Origin: Yamagishiella unicocca
Taxonomy: Eukaryota; Chlorophyta; Chlorophyceae; Chlamydomonadales; Volvocaceae
Assembly: GCA_003116995.1 (NCBI GenBank)
Contig: BDSL01000003.1
Coordinates: forward strand, 1,488,001-1,552,000
Reading direction: 5' to 3'
Length of the DNA: 64,000 nucleotides
The position numbers were made by a program, and so were the translations under genes. Every line of letters starts with the position of its first letter. Within the stretch, counting starts at the first letter, position 1. Below the pieces are notes generated by a model. The model worked only from the letters and a program-made list of their open reading frames with translations, was not told where the DNA came from and made no database searches. Positions 38,701-50,545 of this stretch are shown here, one piece after another.

Positions 38701-41700
38701 TTCCTGGAGCTGGTGCGGAGCAGCCTGGAGGCGGCGATGGAGGCGCTGCCGCCGGTGACCCGATTCGCGCTCATCACCCTGTCCAACCGGGTGGGTGGGG
38801 CGGCAGGCAGGCGAGGGAGGAGTTTCAGGACAGCCGCAAACCCGCCCCCCCCCGCCCTGCCGGTGGGCGGAAGGGGCGCGGGCAGGGGGGCTGTCACCTG
38901 GCAAGCCAGCCCCCCTCCGCGTGGTCCAACTGCCGCCTGGCCACCGCCCCGAACACCACCACTGCTACAGCCACACCCTGTCACGGCCCCCGCGCCGTCT
39001 CAACTCCCCCCCTCGCGTTCCTGCACCTCCCACGTCAAGTAACCCTGGTCCTCCTGCACCTCCGCCCTCCTGCACCTCCGCCCTCCTGCACCTCCGCCCT
39101 CCTGCACCTCCGCCCTCCTGCACCTCCGCCCTCCTGCACCTCCGCCCTCCTGCACCTCCGCCCTCCTGCACCTCCGCCCTCCTGCACCTCCGCCCTCCTG
39201 CACCTCCGCCCTCCTGCACCTCCGCCCTCCTGCACCTCCGCCCTCCTGCACCTCCGCCCTCCTGCACCTCCGCCCTCCTGCACCTCCGCCCTCCTGCACC
39301 TCCGCCCTCCTGCACCTCCGCCCTCCTGCACCTCCGCCCTCCTGCACCTCCGCCCTCCTGCACCTCCGCCCTCCTGCACCTCCGCCCTCCTGCACCTCCG
39401 CCCTCCTGCACCTCCGCCCTCCTGCACCTCCGCCCTCCTGCACCTCCGCCCTCCTGCCCTCCGCCCTCCTGCACCTCCGCCCTCCTGCGCCTCCGCCCTC
39501 CTGCACCTCCGCCCTCCTGCGCCTCCGCCCTCCTGCACCTCCGCCCTCCTGCACCTCCGCCCTCCTGCACCTCCGCCCTCCTGCACCTCCGCCCTCCTGC
39601 ACCTCCGCCCTCCTGCACCTCCGCCCTCCTGCACCTCCGCCCTCCTGCACCTCCGCCCTCCTGCACCTCCGCCCTCCTGCACCTCCGCCCTCCTGCACCT
39701 CCGCCCTCCTGCACCTCCGCCCTCCTGCACCTCCGCCCTCCTGCACCTCCGCCCTCCTGCACCTCCGCCCTCCTGCACCTCTGCCCTCCTGCACCTCCGC
39801 CCTCCTGCACCTCCGCCCTCCTGCACCTCCGCCCTCCTGCACCTCCGCCCTCCTGCACCTCCGCCCTCCTGCACCTCCGCCCTCCTGCACCTCCGCCCTC
39901 CTGCACCTCCGCCCTCCTGCACCTCTGCCCTCCTGCACCTCCGCCCTCCTCCAGATCGGCCTACATGACGTCCGGGCCGCGGAGCCTTGTGTGCGCTACG
40001 TGGAGATGCTGGAGCCGCAGCTGCGGCCGGGTGCCTCCGCCGCCGCCTCCAGCCCCGCGGTGGCGGCCCCGCTGTCCGACGTGATGCCGCTGTCGTCGCT
40101 GTTGGCGCCTGTGGGGAGCTACAAGGGCGCCATCACGCGGGCGCTGGAGGAGCAGCTGGTTCCGGAGCAGGTCAGTGTATGTGCGTGTTTTGGGGGGGGC
40201 GGGGGCATAAAAACCGTTTACATGACAGGGACAGAATAGCTGGCGCGTATGTGTGGGAGGGGCCCAACTGGTGGTGAGCAGGGGATGGCGGGAGCTGGGC
40301 GCAAGGTGGGGGCCCCGGGTAGGAGGATGGGGGGAGTGAGAAGCGGCGGGGAGGAGGAAACGGTGGGGGGGCTGGGTGCGTTTTCGGGTGGGAGCCAGGA
40401 CGGAGGGTGGGACGGGCAGGGGGCCAGGCACTCCTGACGCCATGCGCGCGCTCACCGCTTGCCCTGACCCTCCTTCCACGCCAACCCCCACCTCCGTGCC
40501 ACGCCAGGGCTTCGGCGAGATCGCGGATATTGGCGCCGACCCCGCTGCCGCAGCTGCCGGCCCCGCTGCTCCGGGCCAGCAGGGCGCCATGAGCCGCAGC
40601 GGCGCAGCCGGGGGTGGCGCCGCTGCCCCGCAGCTGGCGGCCCGGGGGCTGGGACCGGCGCTGGTGGCGGTGCTGGACTACCTCAAGGTGGGAGGGGGCG
40701 GGGGCGAAAAGACCCGGTTGCACGACATGGGAAGTGTCGCTGGGGGGGGGGCGCGAGGGAGGGAGGCAGGGGAGGCAGGGGGCCCGGCAGGAGGCAGGTG
40801 TGTAGGTGTTGAGGAAACGAAGATCAACTGAGGGCGAGGCGCGAAGGGGCTGACGCTTGACTGCGGCCGGGCTCTGGCTCCAGGGGGGGCGGCAGAGGAG
40901 GAAAGCTCGGCCAGCCGGCATGGGACGAGGCGCATAGCATCGCAACCAGCACCAAACGAAAGCGAACCACCGTCATCACCTCCGCCACCACCACCACGAT
41001 TTGCGGGTCCCATCAGCTCCCCACCAGCAGCTTCCGAAGCAGCCTCGCCTGCTGAGGCCCCTCCCCCTCCCCACACACTGCATCCGCCACCCCCACCTCC
41101 ACCTCCACCCCCAACCCCAACCCCAACCCCACCTCGCGGATTCTCTTATCAAAGCCCCCCTCCACATACACAGGTGCTCCAGTCTCCCCCCTTTGTGTCC
41201 GTGCACCAGCCGGGTGGCGCCAGCGGGCGGGAGGGCGGTCTGGCCAGCTCCGTGGCGATGGGGGCGGACCACCTGCCGCAGAACCCCAGCCCGGTGAAGC
41301 TGCTGCTGTTCCTTGCTGGTAAGAGGGAGTAAGCGAGGACCGCGGGGGACCGCGAGGGACCGCGAGGGGAGAGGGTCTGGAGGGCCGGGGCAGGAGGAGC
41401 GGCGGGCTGCGGACGTTGAGGGGCGGAAGGGGCGGGGCAGGGGGGATGTGGCTCGGGCACGAAACGCACACGCTGTTGTGACGCCGTAGACGGTGGTGGA
41501 GCGCGCAACGATTGGTTGGCAGGGGCGCCGGACCAACCGCCCTGTTCCTCTTCCCTCCAGGCATCCCTGACTTCGGTATCGGCCGTCTCATCAACCCGCG
41601 CCGCCGCAGGGCGGCGGCGGCGGCCGCGGCTCGCAGCATGGCCGCGGCGCAGAGCGCCGCCGCTGATGCCGCCGCCGCCGCCGCCGCCGAGGCCGCGGTC

Positions 41701-44700
41701 GCGGAAGCAGGGCCCCCGGAGGCCGGCGACGCCGCCGGGCCCCCGCGGGAGGCGGCCGCCGCCGCCCTCCCGCCGGCTCCCGATCCGGATTCCTGGATCC
41801 ACGACGTGCCGTCCTCGTCGGTGGACTTTTACGAGCAGGTGCGCCCGGCGGGAGGGGCTCCAGGATGGGACAAGAAGGACGGCGGCTGTGGTAGCGACGG
41901 AGCTCCGAGGGCGTTGCCCCTCGGCCCGTTTTTCGTGCCTACGGCACGACACGGCACGGCACGGCGCGGCATCCCTCCCTCGCTCCCTCCCCGCTCCTAG
42001 TCGCGCTCGCCTTGCCAACATTGCACCGTTCGCCGGCGCCCTCCGGGCGTGCTTCTGCCCCTCCTTTGTCGGCTCCCGGGCTTTCTCTCCTCCCCGCCGC
42101 TTCTTTTTACCAAAGGTAAACGAAAAGAAGGGGAACATACAGCTAAGCTGCCTCCCTGACCCCGCCCAGGCTGCCGTCGCCTGCGCCTCCCTGGGTGTGT
42201 GTGTGGACCTCTTCGCGGTGTCCTCGGGGGCGCTGGGGCTGCGCTTCCTGGACCCGCTGTGCAGCAGCACGGGGGGGGCGGTGTACCTCTACCCCTCGGT
42301 GGACGAGAGCGCTATGCCGCAGGTGGGGGGTCCCGGGAGGGGAGGGGAGGGGGGCTCATGTGTATGTGTGTGGCGGGGAGGTGCTGGCGCTGGGGGGGTT
42401 GCTTGAGGCGGGGGTGGGTGCTGGTGCGTGGCTGTGGGGATCGAGGAACGCCCAGATCTTGACATAACACGCCGCAAGGCGCGGCGGCAGAGAACAGGCC
42501 GCTTCCGACGGCCTCGCCGCAGCTTTCCATTGCCGAACCACCTCGCCTCCTCCCGGTCCCACCCCGCTCGAGCTACCGTTCCTCTGTTTCCCCGTTTGGG
42601 GGGGCTCACCGGCCTCCTCCTCCCTGCCCCCCCGTGCAACCGGGTCTTCTCACGCCCCCCCCCCCACCGGTTTTCCTCGCATCCACGGGTCTTCTCTCCA
42701 CCCCGCCCCCCCCCCACCCCCCAGGACGTGTACCTGCGCCTGAGCTGCTCCTCCGCCTCCTGCGGCATCGTGCGGCTGCGCACTAGCCCGCACTTCAAGG
42801 TGGTGCGCCACTACGGCCGCCTCTTCCCCGACCCCACCATACCCGACCTGCACCACATCATCGCAACGGACCCGAGCGACGCCTTCGCGGGTGGGTTGGG
42901 TTGCGGGGGGTTCGAGGGAAACCCGTGGATGTCCGAAAAAACCGTTTGAAACAGAAGTTTTGAGATGCATGCTGGAGAACTGGGTTGGGGATACTAAAGC
43001 TGAAGGTCGAAATATGGGGGGGGTGCGGAGGGGACGGCGCCAGGGAGGGAGAAGGCGCCAGGAAGGGGAAGGCGCCAGGGAGGGAGAAGGCGCCAGGGCT
43101 GGGAAGGCGCCAGGGAGGGGAAGGCGGCATTGCCGAGGGAGGGGTTAGCTGCTCGCTACCCCCCTTCCCGCGCGTCTATTTGCGCCCACGGTTGAATGCG
43201 GACCAAACAAGGCACCACCGGCAGCGTCCGGCACCCCTGCCCCGGCAGCCCTCTCCTGTCCCAATTACCCACCCACCCCTGCTTCGGCAGCCCTCTCCTG
43301 TGCCCGCAACCCATACATACCGCGCCCCCCCTGTCACTTCACCGCCACCCTCAACGCCTTGGATTGTCGGCCGTGGACTCGCGGATTACCCTTTACCCCC
43401 TGACCCTGCGCCCCTGACCCTGCGCCCCTCGCCTGCTGCCGGCCGCAGTCGACTTCGACTACGTGTCGCCCTCTGGCTTCGCCGGCGTCACCACCTCGCT
43501 TCCGCCCACCCTGCAAGTGGCCTTCCAGTACACGGCGCTCGTGTGCGAGAAGCACCCCCCGCAGCACCACCAGCACCCGCAGCAGGCCAACGGCGGCGGC
43601 GAGGCCGCGGCCGCCAGGGGCGACGCCGCCGGCGGCGACGGGCGGCAGTACTGGCTACAGCGGCGGCTGCGAGTTGCCACCTACCGGGTAGGCGGGAGGG
43701 GGGCGGGGTGCGGGGTGCGAGGAAGACCCGTGGATGCGGGGCGGGGTGCGGGGTTCGAGGAAGACCCGTAGTGCGGGGTGCGGGGCGGGGTGGGGCGGGG
43801 AGCCCGCATGGCGTGACGACGTCGGCTTGTGTTGCGGCTGGGTTTCGATCGGGGGTTGGTGTCAGGGTGGTTTAGCGAGACGTTGCCCTTGGGCCCCCTG
43901 CTGGCGACCCGCGACTTGATTCCTCGTCCCGCACGCCGCGCAAACGCCATGCCGCCGCCTCTCGTTAATGGACCCTTCTTTCCCCGACCCTTCAACACCC
44001 GCCCACCGCCCTCCACCCATTTCCCCCTCCCAACTTCGTCCTCCGAACCCCCTACCCCAGGTGAACATCGCCGCCACCGTGGGTGACGTGTACGCCCACG
44101 CCAACCCCGACGCGGTGGTGACTCTGCTGATGCACAAGATTATGAGGGCCGCGGAGTCACAGGTGGGGGCGGGGGCTGAAGATGGGGGAGGTGGGGGCGG
44201 GGGCGGAAGGGTGTGGGGGGGCTCCCTTTGGAGGCTGGACCGCCCGCCGGGTGGGTCGGGTCCACGTCCCTGCAACCTGATGGTCCTGTGGTGGCGCACC
44301 AGCCAGCAGCAGGGACTGCTGCTAGCCCCCTGCCAAGAGCCTTCTGCGGCACAGGGCTCTGCTGCCACTCCGTCCGCTGCCCCTCAGCTGCCGAAATCCT
44401 TCCCTACCTTTTCACCCCGCACAACACCACCGCCACCACGACCACCATGGCCTTTACGACCGCTACCACTACCACCCCCATCGCCACCACCACCACCCCC
44501 CCCCCGCCACCACCACCACCCACCACCACCAGGGGCTGCAGGAGGCCCGGCTGCTGCTCCGGGACTGGCTGGTCATCCTGGCGCTCAACTACCACAGGTG
44601 CGGGAGGGAGTACGGCAACTAGGGGGCAGTGTGTATGCGTGACCTCCTCTGCGCGCTCACCAACCCCGCCGTCAACCCCGCCGCCAACGTCGCCGTTCTC

Positions 44701-46878
44701 CCCCGCCCCCCGCCCCCGCTGCGGTGCCCTGCTGCCGCCGCAGGAACGTGCATGCCGCGCTGTCGGCACCGCAGCTGGCGACCGTGCCGGTGGGTGGAAT
44801 ACCCCTCCTTACTCCTGCCCTGAAGCACGCAGCTCCATGCAACTTCATGCAACTCCATGCAGACCCCCTCTCCCCCCCACGTTGCCCAGCCCACGCCACG
44901 TCGCCGCAATCGCCGTCGCGCCCGCAACGCCCCTTACGCACACAGCAAACACAACCTGCAGCCCCGCCCCTCACCCCCCGTCCTCTTGCCTCTGTTCCTT
45001 GCCCCTCTCCCCCCCCTCCATGCATCTCGAAACGTCTCTTCCAAACGGGTTTCCTAGCATCCACGGGTCTTCCTCGAACCCCCCTCCCCGCCCGCAGGCC
45101 GACCTCCACTTCAGCCAGGCGCCTCTGCTGGCGCCGCTGCCCCGCCTGGTGTACGCGCTGCTGCGCTCCCCGCTGCTGGCGCCCTTCGCGGAGGGTCAGC
45201 ACCCCGACCTCACGGCCTTCCTGAGGCACCTGTGGAGCGGACTGCCGCCCTCGGAGCTGGTGCGGGCGGTGTACCCGGTCATGCAGGTGAGGGTGTGGAG
45301 GCGGGGGGTTTCGAGGAGGACCCGTGGAGGCGGGGGAGGGTTACAGCAAAGGACGGGCGGGGGAGGGGGGGGGGAGGGGGAGGGGACCTGGGGAGTAGAT
45401 AGGGTTGGGCGGGTTAGGGGTTGGGCGGGTGTTTGTTGAGGACGGCGCGTGCGGGGGGTGGCTGAGGCATGTACATGCGGGAGGCCCGGCCTATCTGCAG
45501 GGGCCGGGACGACATAGGGAGGGGGCCGGGACGACATAGGGAGGGGGCCGGGACGACATAGGGAGGGGGCCGGGACGACATAGGGAGGGGCCGGGACGAC
45601 ATAGGGAGGGGCCGGGACGACATAGGGAGGGGCCGGGACGACATAGGGAGGGGGCCGGGACGACATAGGGAGGGGGCCGGGACGACATAGGGAGGGGGCC
45701 GGGACGACATAGGGAGGGGGCCGGGACGACATAGGGAGGGGGCCGGGACGACATAGGGAGGGGGCCGGGACGACATAGGGAGGGGGCCGGAGCTTATCTC
45801 GGGGGATGGGAGGGAGGGATAAAGGGTGGCAGGTAGCATTGCAGCGGCCCCGCAATACGGTACAGCAGAGTTTCAAGAGTCATAACCGCACCCGTGGCCA
45901 CGTGGATACATCAGCGGCGGTGGGAGGAAAGCGAGCGCCGGGTAGCGGGGTGTCCGTGATCTTGAAACGTGCCTGAAACCCAGCCCCACCCCACCCCGTT
46001 TCCTCCTGGGCCCCCGCCCTCCCTACTCGAAACCGCCGTCCGCGCCATCGCACGGCAGTCGTACACCAACCCAGACCAGCTGGCTTACCCTCGCCACTCG
46101 CTCAGCCGAGCTGCGCTGGCGGGTCAGGACGCGCCCCCCATATTCCTGCTGGACGCCTACATCCTGATCATGGTGAGTTGGGGGTGGGGCGAGGTGGGGT
46201 ACGCGGAGACGGCAGGTGGAGGTGGTTGGTTGTTGGATGGGACGGCAACCGTGCTTCTCCTCCACAATCCAACCCGCCCCGAAACCACCATCACCACCAC
46301 CACCACCACCACCGTCACCACCACCACCCCGGCCGCCCCTCCCCGTGCAGGTGTACTACACCGCGCGCTGCCCGCCCGAGGTGGCCTTCCCGCCGCCGCA
46401 GCAGTCAGCTCTGCGCAAGGCGGTGGCGGCCATCCGCAGCGAGAGGCGCATCACGCCGCAGGTGGGGGCAGGACGAGGCGCGGCGGGGTTGGTTGTAGAT
46501 CCTCCGTTGTGACTCCTGACGCTCCCCCTTCCCCGTCCATCCACAATCACGCGCGTGCTTTCTTTGACGTTCAAATGGGTATTGCCCGTATGTTATTTCC
46601 TTCCCAAAAACCTGTGTATCTCCAACCCTGAAAAAAACGCTGCCCAGGTCAAGATCCTGCGCGAGGGCGGTGAGGACTCGGAGCTGTTCGACCAGCTGCT
46701 GCTGGACGAGCCGGACGGTCACGACGCAGGGTCGGATGCCTCCAGCGCCAGCGGTGGTGGTGGCGGCGGCGGCAACGGCGGCGGCTTCGGCCTGGTCCAG
46801 TTCATGGAGCACGTGCAGAACGAGGCGGCGCTGCAGCTGCAGCACGAGGCGCAGCAGCTGGCGGCGCAACGCAACTAG
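35719..46878 (+). CDS. Divergent Sec23/Sec24-family COPII coat protein
   Basis: Nineteen exons join in frame: 35719-35758, 36127-36265, 37855-37947, 38227-38356, 38638-38790, 39955-40170, 40508-40687, 41174-41318, 41561-41838, 42170-42322, 42725-42890, 43449-43687, 44061-44162, 44533-44597, 44744-44789, 45098-45286, 45984-46172, 46351-46461 and 46648-46878, giving 954 residues. Order: the N-terminal strand before the zinc finger (CGLPFSCVLQPYHRLP), the zinc finger (RCAQCYSYINCYCVF, WVCSLCNRHN), a vWA-like trunk (VVVAVVDTAAGEEFLELV, RFALITLSNR), the beta-sandwich, a helical domain (HANPDAVVTLLMHKIM) and a C-terminal gelsolin-like part (PPIFLLDAYILIMVYY). It resembles the divergent plant Sec23/Sec24 transport family more than canonical Sec23 or Sec24. 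Low-complexity inserts sit in exons 9 and 12. The exon 17 acceptor has a poor pyrimidine tract. TGTAA lies at 47785. Confidence 0.85.
36358..36570. repeat. 25-bp minisatellite, about 8-9 copies
   Basis: Near-perfect tandem units contain GTCTCGTTGTTGGCTGAGTG, with a T/C variant (GGTGCTG or GGCGCTG). They lie in the second intron of the Sec23/Sec24-like gene. Confidence 0.9.
39045..39953. repeat. 16-bp minisatellite of about 57 copies abutting a splice acceptor
   Basis: More than 900 bp of the unit CACCTCCGCCCTCCTG with only a handful of variants (one short unit near 39455, some GCGCC or CTCTG changes). The array ends directly at the CTCCTCCAG acceptor of Sec23/Sec24-like exon 6 (39955). It produces long open frames on both strands that are not genes. 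Confidence 0.95.
42903..43013 (+). repeat. Dispersed exon-facing repeat, family A
   Basis: Forward copy starting 12 bp after the donor of Sec23/Sec24-like exon 11: GGGGGTTCGAGGGAAACCCG and about 90 further bp shared with the copies at 59455, 61493 and 62564. Confidence 0.85.
43028..43130. repeat. GGCGCCAGGGAGGGGAAG-type minisatellite
   Basis: Five or six imperfect 17-18 bp units in the intron after exon 11 of the Sec23/Sec24-like gene, immediately downstream of a dispersed repeat copy (42903-43013). Confidence 0.75.
45018..45085 (-). repeat. Dispersed exon-facing repeat, family A
   Basis: Reverse copy ending ATCCACGGGTCTTCCTCGAA, only 13 bp left of exon 16 (45098). An inverted partner (TTTCGAGGAGGACCCGTGG, 45308-45326) lies 22 bp right of the same exon. 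Confidence 0.85.
45488..45790. repeat. 22-23 bp minisatellite, about 13 copies
   Basis: Units of GGGGGCCGGGACGACATAGG and a GAG junction, in two length classes (four or five G). They lie in the intron after exon 16 of the Sec23/Sec24-like gene. Confidence 0.9.
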
Positions 46879-48315
46879 CGGCAGTGCGGCCAGTGGGGGG
46901 TTGGCATAAAGACCGGTTCATTGATGTGTGTATGATAGGCCCCAGTGCGGGGGGCATGTGTGATAAGGAGGCAGCCAGAGGTGACGGAGGCGCCGCAGCA
47001 TGGGTACATGGGTCCTTCGTTGGTGATTTGAGGCAGTGGTGGCGATGGTGATGGGGAGGAGGAAGAGGCGGAGGAGGAAGAGGCTTGTTGTTTGGTGGGG
47101 TATGAGGGCGATCATTGCCCGGCGGTGCAGGAGGGTGCATGTCTCCAGCAGGGGGTGAGACTTGAGGGGGGGGTTGTGCGGCGGAAGGGGCGGGACGGGG
47201 GAAGGAGGCTGAGGGCTGTTGAGGGGCGGGTGATTGGCGGCGCGTGTGTATGTGCGTGTACTTGCACGGGCGCGTGGGCGTTGGTGGGCTGGAGGGTTGT
47301 GCGGCCGACGTGGTGGCCTCTTGAGTGGGCCCCCCCCCCGTAGCGCCGTAGCCAGCGGGGCAGTCGCACGGAGGGCTGTGCGCTGTGCTGCCGCCGCCGG
47401 CCTGGTTCCAGAGCGCGCGACCCCGCATGCGAGAGGAGTGTGTACGGTGGCGCCAGGTGCCGGCAGCGTAGCCGTAACCCCTACCCTTATCCCCCCAGGC
47501 GCCCCTCGCCCCAGCGCGGGTGGAAATGAGGGAGGGGAGGGGAGCAGCAGCGCAGAGCCGGCCCGGGCGGGCCTGGGGGGGATGCCGTACCTAGCAGCAC
47601 GTACGATAATTGCGGTGATGAGGGGCTCCATGTGGCTCTCGTGTCTGTGTCGGGAGAGAAGAGAGAGCCGTGCTGCTGTTCGCTCGTACCGCTTGTGGTG
47701 AACGAGCCCTTACCGGGCCCCACGGCCCCTGCGCTGGAGCGGGGACATGTGGAGTCGGGTGAGAGGACCAGCTGTTCTAGTGGCTGTAATTCGGGCCTGC
47801 TTGGCCGCGTCTCGCGCAGCCAGGTGCGGCCATCCCATGTTCCCATACCTTGAGCCGCTTGGGCTCCTAAACATCCCCCCCCTTGCTGTGACGGTTGCGA
47901 TGCCCGTGGGGGTTAGTGCGCCGGTTGTTCAGCACGTGTGGCGTTGGAAACCTGGAGGGTGAGAATAGGTAGACACGAAGCATTGGGTGCGAATGCGGCG
48001 CCTTGTCACAGCTAACCCCGTGATCCTGAACCTAAGACGTGCAGTGAGCTGACTCGATTACGCCTATTAGCGTGTCAGCCTGACAACGTAATGAACAGCC
48101 GGCTGCCTTTCAGCCCTCTGAGCTGCCATCGCTGGTGCTACCTGCGCACACGCCATGAAAGCGATAGCCGCAGTCTCCGGGGGCGTCGCGTCTTGTCGTG
48201 GATGTAGTTAATGTCAGACATGCCGTACCAACGGCCAAAGAGCTCGCGTACGCTTGAGAAGGTGGACCTCAACTGACGCAGTAAAGTCAAGCAATTCAAC
48301 TAGCCCGAAAAGGCC
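46879..48315. other. 3' UTR of Sec23/Sec24-like gene and intergenic DNA
   Basis: A dispersed repeat relative (GGCATAAAGACCGGTTCA) starts 27 bp after the stop codon. TGTAA at 47785-47789 is the likely poly(A) signal. No coding exon is supported in 46.9-48.3 kb. Confidence 0.45.
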
Positions 48316-50444
48316 ATGGCTTCAGCGCAGGCTCTCGCCCCGAACGATTGGCTTGAACACCCGGAGCTGCTGCCGCCGCGCCCTCTGTCGCTTACGGAAG
48401 CTAAGTACACGCGACATTTCGCTATTGACGTCCAGGGTCGTAGTTGTCATGACCAATACGTGTTACTCGCGCCAAATGGCCTGGCTGTGATTGGTCTAGC
48501 GCCATCGCACCCGCTGGTCGCGGCGCATCGCCGGGCGACCGGCTACACGCCATCGCAGCTTAAGTATATTCCACCATGTCTAGACCATCTCAAAGCTGAT
48601 GAGCTGGTAACAGCTGCTCCGGACGACGACGGTCAGGAGGACGCGGACGCCGGGGCGGCCAATCGCCCTGACGGAGGCAACCAGCAGGCCACGCCCGCGG
48701 AGCCCGGCGATGGAGCTGACCCGGAATCCGAGCAGCTACCATCATCAAAAGCCGATGCGTCGCCTGATACGGCAAACCCTCAGGGTGGAAAGGGCGGCGG
48801 CGCGGCGGCGGGTCAGCATGGAGGGGCGCGAGGGCAGCAGCCGGACACCGAGTAAGGCACATCTGATGGCAAGGGAAATGGGAGAATGGTTGGGGAGGAG
48901 GGGGAGAGGACGCCGGTCACATCTTTGGGGGGGAGGTAGAGCTGCCGTTGGCGCTTTACTCCAATCCGCAACGGTTATTGCCAGACGTCGGTACATGAGC
49001 ACCTGTGTCGAAACACCTGCGCTCGCAGCACCCAGCTCCCCCTTCCACTCCCCTGCCCTCCTCCCCAGGCAACCCACCTCCCCTTGCCTCCAGCACCTGA
49101 CGCCTCCAGCACCTGACGCCTCCGTCCACCCTACATCCCAGCTGCCTGTGCCAGGACGCCCTCCCGCCTGTCGCATCCCACAGCGCCGTCACCACTGCAC
49201 CCCCCCCCCCCACACCTCCCACTGCGCTGCCCCCCAACCCCAACCCCAACCCCAACCCTCTTCGCCGGTTCGCTTCTGCCCTCCGTTTCCTACGTCGTGT
49301 ACCCGGGTCTTCTCCCCCCCCCCGCCACCCCGCTACCGCAGGCCCTTCCCTCCCGACCAGTGCGCCCGCATCAACTTTGAGGCGGGGGCAGCTCGCAACC
49401 TGGCGGGCACCAAGGCATCCGGCAAGAAGCGCAACCGGGGGACGCAGCTGCGGGGGGCGGCCATGCTGGCTCGGGTGGAGCGGCGGGGAGGGGGCGCCGG
49501 GTGAGGGCGTACGGGAGGAGGCGGGCGGGGGGGGGGGTGAGGAAGACCCGTGGGGTGTATGGGAGGAGGCGGGTGAGGGGGTATGGTAGGTACCGCCCCT
49601 TGGGGGCAGAGAGGAAACCGGTTGTCCGAGGCATGACAGCGAAAAGGGAATGGGAATACTGGAATGGCGGCGGGGCCGGGGTGGCGGGTGGGTGCGGAGG
49701 GCCCACAGCTCCCATCCCTGGAGCCCCTCACCGCCGGGCACGTCACGGGCTCAGCTCGCGGACGTAACTGGCGTTGCGGTGTCTGACGTGGCGCCTCTCG
49801 GGTGAGAGGGAGCGCAGCAGGGTGGCCGGCCTGTCCTTGCCCCAAACACGCGCCTCCCCAGCTCCCCCCTTCCCCTCGGACTCACCCCCCCCGGTCCTGA
49901 CCCCCCCTCCTCCTCCCGCCCGCCGCAGCTTCCCGCTGTGGTGCCTCATAACGGGGCAGCTGCTGGAGGTCAATGAGCGGCTGCTCAAGACGCCCAGCCT
50001 GCTGTACGACAGGTGTGCGTGTGTGGGTGGGTGGGTGTACGACGGGTTGGCGAGCGGGCCTTGGGTGCGCTGCCGCCGCTGGCTGCCGCCGCCGCAACAC
50101 CCCCATCGCCCCTCTCTCTCCCCCCCGGGTGCAAGCCCGTCTCCCGGTGCGAGCCTTACCACCGGCTGTGCGACCCCACAGTCCACCGCCGCTCCCACTA
50201 CCCCCCAGGCCGCGGGCCGCAGCCGCTGGACCCGCCGCACCCCCCTCACCCACTGATGCTCGCACCTCCCCTGCTAAGACGGTACGGCAACCCCCGCCCC
50301 GTACGGTACGGCAGGCCCTGCCGCGAGGGCTATCTTGCCATCATCTCCCCCGCCCCCGAGGCCCTGGCGCACCTGCGCACCAAGCTGCTGTCGGAGCAGG
50401 ACTACCTGCAGCTGCGGGGGCTGGCGGCCGAGGAGCTGCTGTGA
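48316..50444 (+). CDS. ABITRAM: ABITRAM (Simiate/FAM206A) homologue
   Basis: Five exons join in frame: 48316-48851, 49342-49474, 49755-49801, 49929-50012 and 50315-50444, giving 309 residues. The conserved core matches the animal protein in order: a tyrosine/phenylalanine block (KYTRHFAIDVQGRSCHDQY), LAPNGLAVIGLAPSHPLV, a basic SGKKRNRGTQL, FPLWCLITGQLLEVNERLL and a C-terminal EGYLAIISP plus helical tail. The animal protein (~181 residues) binds actin and lies in nuclear speckles. It has a glycine-cleavage H-like barrel fold, so a lipoyl-like scaffold without lipoylation is the family view. Here exon 1 adds about 100 acidic, Gly/Ala-rich residues in the middle of the core. The donor of exon 2 (49474) is the least certain. 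A TGTAA lies at 50725. Confidence 0.8.
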
Positions 50445-50447
50445 GGG

Positions 50448-50545
50448 GAGTGGAGGAGCTGCTGTGGGGGAGTGAAGGAGCTGCTGTGAGGGGAGTGGAG
50501 GAGCTGCTGTGGGGGAGTGAAGGAGCTGCTGTGGGGGTAGTGTAG
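50448..50545. repeat. Tandem GGAGCTGCTGTGGGGGAGTG units after the stop codon
   Basis: Four units of about 24 bp derived from the last codons of the ABITRAM-like gene (GAGGAGCTGCTG) are reiterated just past the stop, as if the 3' end of the coding sequence had been duplicated. Confidence 0.7.

Noticed and set aside
38795..40084. Long open frames on plus (429 codons) and minus (about 300 codons in all three frames) over 39.0-39.95 kb
   Set aside because: They are produced by the 16-bp minisatellite, which lacks stops in every frame. The Sec23/Sec24-like gene reads across as an intron with correct phase.
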